This document shows, piece by piece, positions 18,725 through 28,183 of a stretch of DNA of 40,030 nucleotides; the stretch's first letter is position 1; every line of letters begins with the position of its first letter. This stretch comes from Gammaproteobacteria bacterium (GTDB lineage Bacteria; Pseudomonadota; Gammaproteobacteria; Nitrosococcales; Methylophagaceae): NCBI GenBank assembly GCA_014859375.1, contig JACUUH010000020.1:1-40030 (forward strand), read 5' to 3'. Made by a program: the position numbers and the translations under genes. The notes beneath the pieces were generated by a model, which did no database searches, had not been told where the DNA came from, and saw only the letters and a program-made list of their open reading frames with translations.

Positions 18725-18804
18725 AAACAGTGCACATCTAAGTGAAGTTTGGGAGTTACACCGTACACATCATAATTAACCAATAATTGAGTGAGGTTTG
18801 GCCT

Positions 18805-20817
18805 ATGTCGTTCATTAACTATGTTCCAATGGGATTAGGAATATTTGGTCTTTTTTGTGGCTATCTTGTCTACAGAAAGGTAATTGCCGCACCAGCCGGA
18901 AGCGGTAAAGTCGTCGATATTGGTGACCAAATACACTTGGGTGCGATGGTGTTTATGAAAGCAGAGTATAGCCGCCTCGCCCTTTTTTGTTTGGTGTGTA
19001 TTGCTGCATTAGGATTCTCTGACTTGGGCTGGCAATCTGCTTTTGCCTTTTTCTTGGGCGCAGCATGTTCTGGTGGTGCTGGTTACATAGGCATGTATTC
19101 TGCTACACAAGCTAATGTCAGAACGGCAGTAGCCGCAAATCAAAAGGGTGCGTCTGAAGCACTGACCGTTGCTTTTTTCGGTGGATCAATCATGGGATTG
19201 ACCGTCGCATCAATGGGACTTTTAGGCCTTGGCATTTTATATCTGGCCTTTGGTGGTGACCCAAAGACCGCACATATTATTCATGGCTTTGGAATGGGAG
19301 CCTCGTCAGTCGCCCTCTTCTCTCGTGTTGGCGGTGGTATTTTTACTAAAAGTGCTGATGTTGGTGCTGATCTGGTCGGAAAAATAGAAGCTGGTATTCC
19401 GGAAGATGATCCTCGCAATCCTGGTGTTATTGCCGACAATGTCGGTGACAATGTCGGTGATGTTGCCGGCATGGGCAGCGATATTTTCGAATCCTATTGC
19501 GGTGCCATGATTGCCAGTATTGCGATTGCATCAACCATGACTTTAGCGAGTATCAGCAATCTTGCTGACAATCAGCAAACATTACTGTTTATGCCTTTAG
19601 CATTATCTTCTATCGGACTACTTTGTTCTATCGCAGGTATTTTTGCGGTTAAATATTTTTCGAGTAAAAGTCCAGAAGTTGCCTTACGAATTGGCACAAT
19701 GGGCGCATCACTTTTATTTATTGCCGTCGCCTACTTTTTGATTACACAATTAGGTGGCTCAATTAATATCTGGATTGCTGTTTTAACCGGTGCAATTGGT
19801 GGCATTGTTATTGGACTTGTCACTGAATATTACACTGGCGGTGCGCCTGTTCGTAAATTAGCAAAAGATGGTGAAACCGGTCCTGCCACTGTATTGATTG
19901 GAGGTTTAGCCTTGGGTATGCAATCTGTCGCAATTCCTGTAATCACAATTGCAGCAATCATTTTTACGGCAAGCCACTTTGCCGGTTTATATGGCGTGGG
20001 CATTGCTGCTGTTGGCATGTTAGCAACTGTTGGTATCACCATGGCAATAGATGCCTACGGTCCCGTCGCCGACAATGCAGGCGGTATTGCAGAAATGGCT
20101 GGCATGGGTAAAGCTACGCGTGACATCACCGATTCACTTGATGAATTAGGTAATACGACTGCCGCTATTGGTAAAGGCTTTGCCATTGGGGCAGCAGCAT
20201 TGGCTGCCTTAGCGTTGATTAGTGCCTTTATTGAAACGATTCATCACCATAATCCTGACTTTCAATTACTTATCAATAACCCTACCGTATTAGTAGGAAT
20301 GTTTCTGGGTGGTATTTTTCCATTCTTGGTCAGCGCCTTAACGATGACGGCTGTTGGCGATGCTGCCTTTGATATGATCCATGAAATTCGTCGTCAATTT
20401 CACGAAATTCCAGGCTTATTGGAAGGTACCGCAAAGCCTGACACTGCACGTTGTGTTGATATCGCAACTAAAGCGGCACTAAATAAAATGATCTTGCCTG
20501 GCACATTAGCTGTGCTTGCACCTGTCGTTGTTGGCTTTGGCTTAGGACCTGAAGCATTGGGCGGCATGTTAGGTGGCGCTTTAATCACCGGTGTTATGAT
20601 GGCGTTAATGATGGCAAATGCCGGTGGTGCCTGGGATAATGCCAAAAAATTCGTTGAGAAAGGTAATTTGGGTGGTAAGGGTTCTGATGTTCATAAAGCT
20701 GTCGTTGTCGGTGATACCGTTGGCGATCCATTGAAAGACACATCAGGACCTGCGATGAATATCTTGATTAATGTGATGGCGATTGTGAGCTTAGTCATTG
20801 CGCCACTACTTGCATAA
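18805..20817 (+). CDS. hppA: Membrane-bound ion-translocating pyrophosphatase, K+-dependent type
   Basis: The protein pumps H+ (or Na+) across the inner membrane using pyrophosphate hydrolysis. I chose the ATG at 18805 because GTGAGG lies 8 nt upstream. An upstream in-frame TTG at 18787 would put that ribosome site inside the gene. The 670 residues form about 16 helices. The catalytic segment [35 protein letters not shown] (given only as the family signature; codons about 19357-19461) is complete, and so is [14 protein letters not shown] near the C-terminus. At G449-N-T-T-A453-A the key residue is Ala, whereas K+-independent enzymes have Lys, so K+ activation is expected. H+ versus Na+ specificity was not resolved. 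Confidence 0.95.
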   Translation: MSFINYVPMGLGIFGLFCGYLVYRKVIAAPAGSGKVVDIGDQIHLGAMVFMKAEYSRLALFCLVCIAALGFSDLGWQSAFAFFLGAACSGGAGYIGMYSATQANVRTAVAANQKGASEALTVAFFGGSIMGLTVASMGLLGLGILYLAFGGDPKTAHIIHGFGMGASSVALFSRVGGGIFTKSADVGADLVGKIEAGIPEDDPRNPGVIADNVGDNVGDVAGMGSDIFESYCGAMIASIAIASTMTLASISNLADNQQTLLFMPLALSSIGLLCSIAGIFAVKYFSSKSPEVALRIGTMGASLLFIAVAYFLITQLGGSINIWIAVLTGAIGGIVIGLVTEYYTGGAPVRKLAKDGETGPATVLIGGLALGMQSVAIPVITIAAIIFTASHFAGLYGVGIAAVGMLATVGITMAIDAYGPVADNAGGIAEMAGMGKATRDITDSLDELGNTTAAIGKGFAIGAAALAALALISAFIETIHHHNPDFQLLINNPTVLVGMFLGGIFPFLVSALTMTAVGDAAFDMIHEIRRQFHEIPGLLEGTAKPDTARCVDIATKAALNKMILPGTLAVLAPVVVGFGLGPEALGGMLGGALITGVMMALMMANAGGAWDNAKKFVEKGNLGGKGSDVHKAVVVGDTVGDPLKDTSGPAMNILINVMAIVSLVIAPLLA

Positions 20818-20839
20818 TTTAGGTCGCATAATTTAGGTC
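20812..20839. repeat. 14-bp tandem duplication at the hppA stop codon
   Basis: GCATAATTTAGGTC occurs twice in tandem; the first copy contains the hppA stop codon (20815-20817). It has the same unit length as the duplication after ppa but an unrelated sequence. Confidence 0.8.
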
Positions 20840-20857
20840 TTATCCATTTTGTATCTC

Positions 20858-20886
20858 AAGGCCACGTAAATGCGTGGCCTTTTTTA
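20858..20886 (+). terminator. Rho-independent terminator of hppA
   Basis: A 9-bp stem (AAGGCCACG / CGTGGCCTT, loop TAAATG) is followed by a T-run on the plus strand, 40 bp after the hppA stop. Confidence 0.92.
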
Positions 20887-20903
20887 TTTATGAGTTTATT
20901 TGA

Positions 20904-22223
20904 TTGACACGCATAGACAACACCGTGGTTAACCATCGCACCATCTGGCGGCTTGCTCTGCCCATGATCCTCGCCAATATTTCTGTCCCATTGTTAGGTC
21001 TAGTCGACACGGCGGTTATGGGACACCTTGCTTCGGCAGACTATCTCGCTGCCGTGGCGCTTGGCAGCCTTATTTTCACATTCTTATTCTGGGGTTTTGG
21101 TTTTCTTAGAATGGCGACCACTGGTTTAACGGCACAAGCCAGTGGCAAACAAGATACAAATTTAACACGAGGTGTAATTCAACAAGGCGTGATGTTTGCA
21201 TTTGCAATCGCATTACTCTTATTACTGTTGCAAATACCAATTAAACACTTTGCCTTTAGTATGTTAGACAGTACGCCATCTGTTATTAAACATGCCAAAA
21301 ATTACTTTGACATACGGATCTGGAGTTCACCCGCTATTTTGATAAATTACGTCATTTTAGGCTGGTTGATCGGTACTGAAAAAACCAAAAAAGCACTCTA
21401 TCTGGTGTTAATAGTCAACATTAGTAATATGCTTTTCGATCTGCTATTTGTTAATGTCTTAGATATGACTGTCGACGGTGTTGCTCTGGCATCTGTGATT
21501 GCTGAGTATCTAGGACTGCTGACAGGCTTATTCCTACTCAAATCTGAGTACTTGGCGCTTCGTTCATTGATTCCTGGCTATGCGGATATCAAAGGGCTTA
21601 CCAATAAAAAATGGCTCACTTTAAATAGCAATATCTTTATACGCACCTTATGTTTGATGTTTAGTTTTGCCTTTTTTACAGCTCAAGCTGCAAAACAAGG
21701 GCAAACCATTCTGGCAGCAAATGCACTGCTACTCAATTTTATAACGTTTATGGCGTTTGTATTAGATGGTTTTGCCAATGCCATTGAAATTATTTCAGGT
21801 AAGGCCATAGGCGCTAACGATCGCATACTGCTACGTCGTGGTTTTTTATTAGCTAGTTTGTGGGCAATAATATTAGCATCACTGTTTAGTCTTGGTTATT
21901 ACCTGTTTGGCACAGACATTATTTCTAGTCTGACATCGATTTCACAGGTCATTTCGACTGCAAATGACTATTTAATTTGGTTGATATTCATTCCTATTAT
22001 TGCCGTCTGGTCCTATCTGTTTGATGGCTTGTTTATTGGCACAACACATAGCAAAGAAATGCGAAACACCATGGTATTTTCAACTGTATGTTGCTATTTA
22101 CCTGTTTGGTATAGCACACAATTTTTAGCCAATCATGGTTTATGGCTATCCCTTACGATATTCCTGGCAGCAAGGGGTATCACCCAAGCTTTTTATTTAC
22201 CCAAAATTCTAACAATGAAATAA
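20904..22223 (+). CDS. MATE-family efflux transporter, DinF-like
   Basis: This 12-helix cation-coupled exporter, 439 residues from the TTG, resembles DinF. The family start block WRLALPMILANISVPLLGLVDTAVMGHL is at about residues 14-41. The second half repeats the fold (ILAANALLLNFITFMAFVLDGFANAIE). No in-frame ATG precedes the conserved region. The start is either the TTG at 20904 or a GTG at 20925, and neither has a convincing ribosome site. The hppA terminator lies just upstream, so a promoter must overlap or follow it. The substrate is unknown. Confidence 0.88.
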   Translation: MTRIDNTVVNHRTIWRLALPMILANISVPLLGLVDTAVMGHLASADYLAAVALGSLIFTFLFWGFGFLRMATTGLTAQASGKQDTNLTRGVIQQGVMFAFAIALLLLLLQIPIKHFAFSMLDSTPSVIKHAKNYFDIRIWSSPAILINYVILGWLIGTEKTKKALYLVLIVNISNMLFDLLFVNVLDMTVDGVALASVIAEYLGLLTGLFLLKSEYLALRSLIPGYADIKGLTNKKWLTLNSNIFIRTLCLMFSFAFFTAQAAKQGQTILAANALLLNFITFMAFVLDGFANAIEIISGKAIGANDRILLRRGFLLASLWAIILASLFSLGYYLFGTDIISSLTSISQVISTANDYLIWLIFIPIIAVWSYLFDGLFIGTTHSKEMRNTMVFSTVCCYLPVWYSTQFLANHGLWLSLTIFLAARGITQAFYLPKILTMK

Positions 22224-22235
22224 CCGTATAATCAC

Positions 22236-22280
22236 TTGTGTTAATTCTTTTTAAACTATATGATAATCATTATCATTTAG
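22236..22280 (+). promoter_or_regulatory. feoAB promoter with Fur box
   Basis: A -10 TATGAT (22259-22264) lies 17 bp from a TTGTGT (22236-22241). The -10 overlaps GATAATCATTATC (22262-22274), and GATAATCATTATCATTTAG matches the 19-bp Fur consensus in reverse orientation at 15 positions. Fe2+-Fur would cover the -10 and repress, so the operon should be induced by iron shortage. Confidence 0.8.
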
Positions 22281-22296
22281 ATTTGAGCCTAAGATT

Positions 22297-22536
22297 ATGA
22301 AACTGACAGACATTCAAACATTATCAGCACTTAAAGTTGGACAATCAGCGACTGTTCATGCTTTACATGTCGATTCGGGGTTTATGTATCGATTGAATGC
22401 AATGGGATTTCGAATAGGTAAACCGTTAGAGCTGATTCGTATTGCGCCCTTTAATGGACCATTTCACATCAAATTGGGTAATACCGAAGTTATGTTACGC
22501 CAACAAGATGCAGCTAACATTGAGGTATTGATGTGA
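22297..22536 (+). CDS. feoA: Ferrous iron transport accessory protein FeoA
   Basis: This small SH3-like protein supports FeoB in Fe2+ uptake. The 79 residues include L-x-x-L-K-V-G-Q near the N-terminus, FMYRLNAMGFRIGKPLELI and the terminal GNTEVMLRQQDAANIEV, all typical of FeoA. Its last codons overlap feoB by 4 bp (ATGTGA), indicating translational coupling. The ribosome site is weak. A Fur box lies directly upstream. Confidence 0.95.
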   Translation: MKLTDIQTLSALKVGQSATVHALHVDSGFMYRLNAMGFRIGKPLELIRIAPFNGPFHIKLGNTEVMLRQQDAANIEVLM

Positions 22537-24320
22537 AGCGGATCGCTCTGATCGGCATGCCAAATGCCGGCAAATCTACCTTATTCAATCGTATGAGTGG
22601 TGCCAGCGCTAAAGTTGCAAATTGGCCAGGCGTTACCGTTGATTTAATGAGTGCCAAATTATTACTCGCTGGTAATATAGCCGAAATCATCGATTTACCG
22701 GGTATTTATGACTTACATGGTTTTTCTGATGATGAACAAGTTGTTCGCCATTTTTTGTGTAACAATACTGTCGATTTGATTTTAATTGTTGCAAATGCTA
22801 GTCAAATAGATCGTCAACTGACCTTGGCATTGCAACTTAAAGCCTTGGGTTTACCTGCTGTTTTATTGCTAAATATGGCAGATGAGGCTAAAAAACTGGG
22901 TATTTCTATTAATGCTGATCTGCTCGCAAAAGAGCTTGGCTATCCAAGCGTTCTGCTCAGTGCAAAATATGGTCAAGGTTACAGTGATGCCTATCAGTTA
23001 ATCGAAACTGAACTGCAAAAAAACCACGCTGTTCCCACAGTAAGCTTGGAAGAAAATTTTGCAGTTGATCAGGATGTCGAGAAAAAACTCGAACATATTA
23101 TCGACCATAGTGTCGATTTTCCTATCCAAACCAGTCATAGCTTGACCCAAAAACTAGATCGGGTGTTATTACATCCGTGGTTAGGTTTACCTTTATTTTT
23201 CGGCTTTATGTATCTTATGTTTGAAGCAGTCTATACTCTGGGGGCACCGTTACAAGATGGTGTCGCCTGGATATTAGATCACCTGCGCGAACTGGTATTG
23301 GCCCCCTTATTGTCTTTCCTGCCGCCACTGTTAAACAGCTTTTTATTAAATGGTGTGTATGACGGTATTGCAACTGTGGCCTCATTTGTGCCAGTCATTA
23401 TCTTGTTTTTCTTATTTATGGCAATTATTGAAGATAGTGGCTACTTATCGCGCTCTGCCTTCTTGATGGATGCCTTAATGACAAAGATGGGTCTGGATGG
23501 TCGCAGTTTTGTCATGTTACTGATGGGGTTTGGTTGCAACGTTCCGGCCTTGATGGGAACACGCACCATGCGTAGTCGCGGCTTACGTTTATTAACGATG
23601 CTGGTTATTCCTTTTTCATTATGTAGTGCCCGTCTGCAAGTATTTGTTTTTATGACAACGGCACTATTTGCTCCTGAGCAGGCACCTCTCGTTATTTTCA
23701 GTCTTTATGTGATGACTTTTGTCGTTGTGCTACTGACAAGTCTTTTATTTAAAGGTCAATTTAATAGCAGTGAACCTTTTGCATTAGAATTACCACCCTA
23801 TCGTTTTCCGACAATGCGTCAAATGATATTACGCGGCTGGCATGAAGTCCGTCACTTTCTACATCGGGCAACAAAATTTATTACTATTGGTGTCGTTTTA
23901 GTCTGGTTTTTAACCAATATGCCCTATGGTGTTGAACCGGCAAGTGCTGCCAGTTGGTCGGGTTGGATTGGTGAGTTCATGTCACCCATATTATCGCCTG
24001 CGGGCATTAACCCGGAACTGACCATTGCCCTTATTTTTGGTTTTGTTGCCAAAGAAATCGTGATTGGTGCGTTGGCAGTTATCTATGGTGTCGAAGGTAC
24101 TGCCTTAATGCAAGGTATTGCTCAGGAGATTGACTGGGTGCAAGCATATAGTTTTATGCTGTTTACTTTAATTTACACGCCGTGTTTATCGACTATTGCA
24201 ACGATTCGGGCTGAAGCTAAATCGGCCTGGTTTACCGCACTATCGTTAATATGGCCTATGACGCTAGCCTGGATAATCAGTGCCAGCTTTTATCAAATCG
24301 CTCGCTATTTAGGCTATTAA
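22533..24320 (+). CDS. feoB: Ferrous iron transporter FeoB (short form)
   Basis: The inner-membrane Fe2+ permease has an N-terminal G-protein domain: G1 GMPNAGKST (8-16), NWPGVTVD switch, G3 DLPG, and G4 NMAD. A helical spacer and the gate-repeat membrane domains follow. Gate motifs GFGCNVPALMGTRTM, IPFSLCSARLQVF and LIYTPCLSTIATI retain their cysteines. The 595 residues are well short of E. coli FeoB (773), but both gates and the catalytic domain are present, so it appears to be a naturally compact form and not a truncated gene. No feoC follows. It is translationally coupled to feoA. Confidence 0.95.
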   Translation: MKRIALIGMPNAGKSTLFNRMSGASAKVANWPGVTVDLMSAKLLLAGNIAEIIDLPGIYDLHGFSDDEQVVRHFLCNNTVDLILIVANASQIDRQLTLALQLKALGLPAVLLLNMADEAKKLGISINADLLAKELGYPSVLLSAKYGQGYSDAYQLIETELQKNHAVPTVSLEENFAVDQDVEKKLEHIIDHSVDFPIQTSHSLTQKLDRVLLHPWLGLPLFFGFMYLMFEAVYTLGAPLQDGVAWILDHLRELVLAPLLSFLPPLLNSFLLNGVYDGIATVASFVPVIILFFLFMAIIEDSGYLSRSAFLMDALMTKMGLDGRSFVMLLMGFGCNVPALMGTRTMRSRGLRLLTMLVIPFSLCSARLQVFVFMTTALFAPEQAPLVIFSLYVMTFVVVLLTSLLFKGQFNSSEPFALELPPYRFPTMRQMILRGWHEVRHFLHRATKFITIGVVLVWFLTNMPYGVEPASAASWSGWIGEFMSPILSPAGINPELTIALIFGFVAKEIVIGALAVIYGVEGTALMQGIAQEIDWVQAYSFMLFTLIYTPCLSTIATIRAEAKSAWFTALSLIWPMTLAWIISASFYQIARYLGY

Positions 24321-24327
24321 CTGACTC

Positions 24328-24358
24328 AGGCTAGTGCTTTGAATAACAGCACTAGCCT
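24328..24358. terminator. Hairpin between convergent feoB and the small charged gene
   Basis: A perfect 11-bp stem (AGGCTAGTGCT / AGCACTAGCCT) with a 9-nt loop lies between the two convergent stops. T-runs are weak on both sides, so it is probably a modest bidirectional terminator. Confidence 0.6.
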
Positions 24359-24370
24359 CATTATTAAGTA

Positions 24371-24571
24371 TTAGATTGGATCGTCACTGCCCCACGAAAT
24401 AGCCGAACCACGACGATCTTTACCCGATCTGCGATCGTCTTTATCAAGCTCAAAACGAATCATTTCCCGCTGATCTTTGCCAGTACGCCGTTGTTTCTTA
24501 CGGCGATCCTGTTCACCGGTATGATGCCAATGGCCTTCTTCACTCATCAAGTCATGCTTCGAATCAGTCAT
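24371..24571 (-). CDS. Small highly charged protein with RSGKDRR motif, unknown function
   Basis: The 66-residue product is rich in Arg, Lys, Asp and His, with no hydrophobic segment. Two related blocks, DRRKKQRRTGKDQRE and DRRSGKDRRG, flank MIRFELDKD. Short proteins with RR-SGKDRR motifs occur widely in gammaproteobacteria, without a known role that I can name. An AAGGAG lies 9 nt before the ATG, an excellent ribosome site that supports a real gene. It could bind nucleic acid or be a disordered interaction peptide; that is speculation. Confidence 0.7.
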   Translation of the reverse strand: MTDSKHDLMSEEGHWHHTGEQDRRKKQRRTGKDQREMIRFELDKDDRRSGKDRRGSAISWGSDDPI

Positions 24572-24640
24572 ATACTTAGTCTCCTTAACGTTTTATCGTT
24601 ACGTTATGTAATCAAAACTACTCTTTTGATCTGTTTACTG

Positions 24641-25483
24641 TCAACGTTCAACCAATAAATTAAATTGCCTTTTAATGTGCTGGTACGGACATTCAAACGC
24701 AAGGTAATAGGCTGTTAAATGTAAGTTTTCTTTATCGCCTTCTTTACCATGCATCCGATCACCTACAACCGGAAATCCCAGTTCGGCACTATGGCGACGA
24801 ATTTGATGTTTACGACCCGTTTCAATATCGACGTCCACAATCGATCTGTCTTGGTCAGCATCATACTGTACCAATGAAAAATGACTGACTGCGCTACGAC
24901 CATCAATATCACTAGCAACTCGAACGCAATGATCGTTATCTAATCTTTTCGACAAGTCGCCATGAACAACGATGCGATAACGTTTTTCTACTTGGCGTTG
25001 CTGAAATAGATGCGATAAGGCTGCAGCGGCCGTCTTCTCATGTGCAATAACAATCAGGCCATTTGCCGCACGATCAAGTCGATGTACAACAAAGCCATTA
25101 CGTTGTGGCGATAAATGCTGTTCGGCCCAACGTGTAATCGTACAGTGATCCCCCCATTTCGAGCCTTGTGATAACAGACCATAAGGTTTATTCCAGACGC
25201 TGTAATGGCCAGCATCAAATAACAACGTTGGTTCAGGCGGATTTCGGGTCAATACTGCGCTGTCATAATAAATATGAATAATTTCGCCACGCTTGAGTGC
25301 TCTCTTGGCGCGTCTTAAACGTTGTGTATGTTTACCCTTTGATAGCCAAACCGCGCCTTTTAACATCACTTGTTTAACAGTTTGTTTTGACAATTGAGTT
25401 TGCTGGGCTATCAGATCGACAGCTATAGCACCGTTAGTAGGCACTTCTATATGTTTTTCGAATCGCGATGAGGTATCAGACAT
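24641..25483 (-). CDS. RluA-family pseudouridine synthase
   Basis: The enzyme isomerises uridine to pseudouridine in rRNA or tRNA. An S4-like RNA-binding domain (about residues 25-75) precedes the catalytic domain. The RluA signature VHRLDRAANGLIVIA, with its catalytic Asp, lies near the middle, and TGRKHQIRRHSAELGFPVVGD is the conserved C-terminal block. I chose the ATG at 25483 (280 residues); a GTG four codons upstream at 25495 is possible. Neither start shows a good Shine-Dalgarno. The RNA target site cannot be deduced. Confidence 0.9.
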   Translation of the reverse strand: MSDTSSRFEKHIEVPTNGAIAVDLIAQQTQLSKQTVKQVMLKGAVWLSKGKHTQRLRRAKRALKRGEIIHIYYDSAVLTRNPPEPTLLFDAGHYSVWNKPYGLLSQGSKWGDHCTITRWAEQHLSPQRNGFVVHRLDRAANGLIVIAHEKTAAAALSHLFQQRQVEKRYRIVVHGDLSKRLDNDHCVRVASDIDGRSAVSHFSLVQYDADQDRSIVDVDIETGRKHQIRRHSAELGFPVVGDRMHGKEGDKENLHLTAYYLAFECPYQHIKRQFNLLVER

Positions 25484-25545
25484 TTTATGATTCACAGGTT
25501 TAGCGTAAAATTTAAGCCTATTATAATCAATGTGGACAAGGAACT

Positions 25546-26001
25546 ATGTTTAAACCTTATCTTAGTCTGTTCAATCTGTGTTTGATACTTGCTATGTTTA
25601 GCACCAATACAGTTGCTGATATCTATAAATGGGTCGATGAAAATGGTCAAACCCACTATTCACAACAAGCGCCAGCGCAACAAAAGGCTGAACTGCTAAA
25701 AACACCACCGCCACCAGCCTTTAATCCTGATGCCCAACAAAAGGTAGATGACTTAATTGAACAGCAACAAGCTGATAGACAAGCGCGCATCAAACAGCAG
25801 CAACAACAGCAACACGCTGCTGAGCAACTTGCTATCAAACAACAAAACTGCACAACAGCAAAAAACAACTTGCAACAGTATCAGGATAACCCCGGCAGAC
25901 GTGTTGCTGATGCTGAAGGCAATGTAACCAGATTAAAAGAAGAAGATCGTCAACAACGTATTCAGGAATTTCAACAACAAGTACAACAGTACTGTAATTA
26001 A
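25546..26001 (+). CDS. DUF4124-domain secreted protein, Gln-rich
   Basis: The 151-residue product has a signal peptide (about 1-24, ending TVA), then the DUF4124 signature DIYKWVDENGQTHYSQQAP (about 25-43). A long Gln-rich, coiled-coil-like tail follows (about 60-151), with runs of Gln and a pair of cysteines at its two ends. It is probably periplasmic. The role of DUF4124 proteins is unknown; many sit at cell-envelope loci. The next gene begins 13 bp downstream with a good AGGAG, so the two are co-transcribed. Confidence 0.85.
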   Translation: MFKPYLSLFNLCLILAMFSTNTVADIYKWVDENGQTHYSQQAPAQQKAELLKTPPPPAFNPDAQQKVDDLIEQQQADRQARIKQQQQQQHAAEQLAIKQQNCTTAKNNLQQYQDNPGRRVADAEGNVTRLKEEDRQQRIQEFQQQVQQYCN

Positions 26002-26014
26002 AGGAGCAATCGTT

Positions 26015-26350
26015 ATGCCTTATCTTAATATTGTGACCAATCAAACAGTCAGTGATGAACAAGCGCTACTCAAAGCGGCAAGTCAAACCGTCTCATCTGC
26101 TGCAGGCAAACCAGAAAATTATGTCATGGTTGCTGTTGAAGCCAAAGCCAATATGCTTATGGGTGGTAGCAATGCTCCAGCAGCATTCCTTGACTATCGT
26201 GCCTTAGGCCTGCCGCGAGATAGAACCGCTTTTTCAGATGCTTTATGCAGTTTAATTCATGAACAACTAGGCATTGCTGGAGATCGTATCTATATCAGCA
26301 TGACTGATTCTGAACGACAAAATTGGGGTTGGAACTACGATACGTTCTAA
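26015..26350 (+). CDS. Tautomerase / MIF-like protein
   Basis: The 111-residue product resembles macrophage migration inhibitory factor and phenylpyruvate tautomerases. Pro2, which becomes the N-terminal catalytic base after Met removal, is present (MPYLNI). Other family marks are the PENYVMVAVEA strand with a conserved Lys region before it, and the C-terminal DRIYISMTDSERQNWGWNYDTF with NWGWN. The physiological substrate in bacteria is not known. AAGGAG lies about 9 nt before the ATG. A terminator follows. Confidence 0.88.
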   Translation: MPYLNIVTNQTVSDEQALLKAASQTVSSAAGKPENYVMVAVEAKANMLMGGSNAPAAFLDYRALGLPRDRTAFSDALCSLIHEQLGIAGDRIYISMTDSERQNWGWNYDTF

Positions 26351-26367
26351 CTATCATTGAGCACAAC

Positions 26368-26404
26368 ACTGGCTCCTTTAACCAAGCCTAAGGCAGCCAG
26401 TTTT
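26368..26404 (+). terminator. Rho-independent terminator after the tautomerase gene
   Basis: A stem of about 11 bp with one bulge (ACTGGCTCCTT / AAGG-C-AGCCAGT) is followed by TTTT, 18 bp after the tautomerase stop. It separates this two-gene unit from proS. Confidence 0.75.
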
Positions 26405-26444
26405 AACATTTAGCCCAACATAACTACAGGATTTAATCCCGCAC

Positions 26445-28160
26445 ATGCGTACCTCTCAATTATTAATATCGACGTTAAAAGAAACCCCTGCTGATGCTGA
26501 AGTAGTCAGCCACCAACTTATGCTCCGTGCTGGATTAATCCGCCGCTTAGCATCAGGTTTATATACCTGGTTGCCTATGGGCTTAAGAGTATTACGTAAA
26601 GTCGAAGCGATTGTTCGGGATGAGATGTCTCGTGCTGGCGCACAGGAATTATTAATGCCATCGATTCAACCAGCAGAATTATGGCAAGAAAGTGAACGCT
26701 GGCAAAAATATGGCCCAGAATTACTTCGTATAACTGATCGTCATAATCGCGAGTTTTGTTATGGTCCAACCCATGAAGAAGTAATCACTGATTTGGTTCG
26801 CCAAGAAATTCGCAGCTACAAACAACTTCCAATCACGTTTTATCAAATCCAAACAAAGTTTCGAGATGAAGTACGTCCTCGTTTTGGTGTGATGCGTGCA
26901 CGTGAGTTCTTGATGAAAGATGCCTACTCGTTCCACTTGGATCAAGCGTCACTTCAACAAACCTATGATGATATGTTCAGAGCTTATTCCAACATTTTCA
27001 GTCGCATTGGCCTTGATTTCAGACCAGTGCAAGCCGATACAGGCAGCATCGGTGGTAATGCATCACATGAATTTCATGTTTTAGCCAGTTCTGGTGAAGA
27101 TGCCATTGCATTCAGTGATAGTAGCGATTATGCAGCTAACGTTGAATTAGCTGAAGCGTTAGCACCGACAGGCGCTCGCACTGCAGCCACTGAAACGATG
27201 ACGGTTATTGATACCCCCAAACAACATACCATCGATGATCTGTGTCGTTTTCTTAATACAACAGCAGAACAATGCCTAAAAACGTTAATTGTTGAGGGTG
27301 CAGAACAAGGTAGTGTCGTAGCCTTAGTCTTACGTGGCGACCACGATTTAAATGAAATAAAAGCAGAAAAACACCCTGCTGTCGCATCACCGTTAACTTT
27401 TGCAACACCAGAACAAGTCTTAACCGCGTGTGGTGCTAGTATTGGCTCCATTGGTCCAATAGGATTGACTATTCCAGTATTAGTTGACCGTGCTGCCGCC
27501 CATGCCGCTAACTTTGTCTGCGGTGCTAATCAGGATGATAAACATCTAACAGGTGTAAACTGGGGTCGTGATTTACCAGAGCCTGAAACAGCAGATTTAC
27601 GTAATGTCGTCGTCGGCGATCCTAGTCCAGATGGTCAAGGCACATTAGATGTCGCTCGTGGCATCGAAGTCGGTCATATCTTCCAATTAGGTGACAACTA
27701 CAGTAAAAAGCTCAACGCTAATGTGTTAGCTGAAACCGGTAAATCTCACATTTTAACAATGGGGTGTTACGGTATTGGGGTATCTCGTGTCGTTGCTGCT
27801 ACTATTGAACAAAATCATGATGATCGTGGCATTATCTGGCCTATTGCCATAGCGCCATTTGAAGTAGTGCTTGTACCGGTCAATGCTCACAAATCTGTTC
27901 GCGTTCGTGAAGCAGCAGACGCGTTATATCAACAATTGCTTGATGCCGGCTTTGATGTTTTGTTAGATGACCGAGGTCTAAGACCTGGTGTTGCCTTTGC
28001 TGATATGGAATTAATTGGTATTCCTCACCGACTAATTTTAGGTGAACGTGGTCTGGATAACGGTATGATTGAATATAAATGTCGTGCCGATGGCGAAGGT
28101 GCTGAATTTGCTTTAGCGGATACTATTGTCGAACTCAAACAACGTCTATCAGCCAAATAA
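26445..28160 (+). CDS. proS: Prolyl-tRNA synthetase, bacterial type with editing insert
   Basis: This class II synthetase charges tRNA-Pro. The 571 residues show the N-terminal catalytic core ([47 protein letters not shown]; motif 2 around [28 protein letters not shown]). An INS/YbaK-type editing domain (about 225-400) clears mischarged alanine. Motif 3 lies in [17 protein letters not shown], and the C-terminal anticodon-binding domain is complete. The length matches E. coli ProS (572). Confidence 0.97.
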   Translation: MRTSQLLISTLKETPADAEVVSHQLMLRAGLIRRLASGLYTWLPMGLRVLRKVEAIVRDEMSRAGAQELLMPSIQPAELWQESERWQKYGPELLRITDRHNREFCYGPTHEEVITDLVRQEIRSYKQLPITFYQIQTKFRDEVRPRFGVMRAREFLMKDAYSFHLDQASLQQTYDDMFRAYSNIFSRIGLDFRPVQADTGSIGGNASHEFHVLASSGEDAIAFSDSSDYAANVELAEALAPTGARTAATETMTVIDTPKQHTIDDLCRFLNTTAEQCLKTLIVEGAEQGSVVALVLRGDHDLNEIKAEKHPAVASPLTFATPEQVLTACGASIGSIGPIGLTIPVLVDRAAAHAANFVCGANQDDKHLTGVNWGRDLPEPETADLRNVVVGDPSPDGQGTLDVARGIEVGHIFQLGDNYSKKLNANVLAETGKSHILTMGCYGIGVSRVVAATIEQNHDDRGIIWPIAIAPFEVVLVPVNAHKSVRVREAADALYQQLLDAGFDVLLDDRGLRPGVAFADMELIGIPHRLILGERGLDNGMIEYKCRADGEGAEFALADTIVELKQRLSAK

Positions 28161-28183
28161 ATTGAATCTGAGACACTAAATCT

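Noticed and set aside
18787-18804. TTG start for hppA six codons upstream
   Set aside because: The GTGAGG ribosome site lies between this TTG and the ATG at 18805 and fits only the ATG.
20890-20907. ATG at 20890 as the MATE start
   Set aside because: It is in another frame and meets a stop after five codons.
25656-25868. Cys-rich minus-strand reading frame
   Set aside because: It is the complement of the Gln-codon-rich tail of the DUF4124 gene; the cysteines come from reading CAA/CAG repeats backwards.
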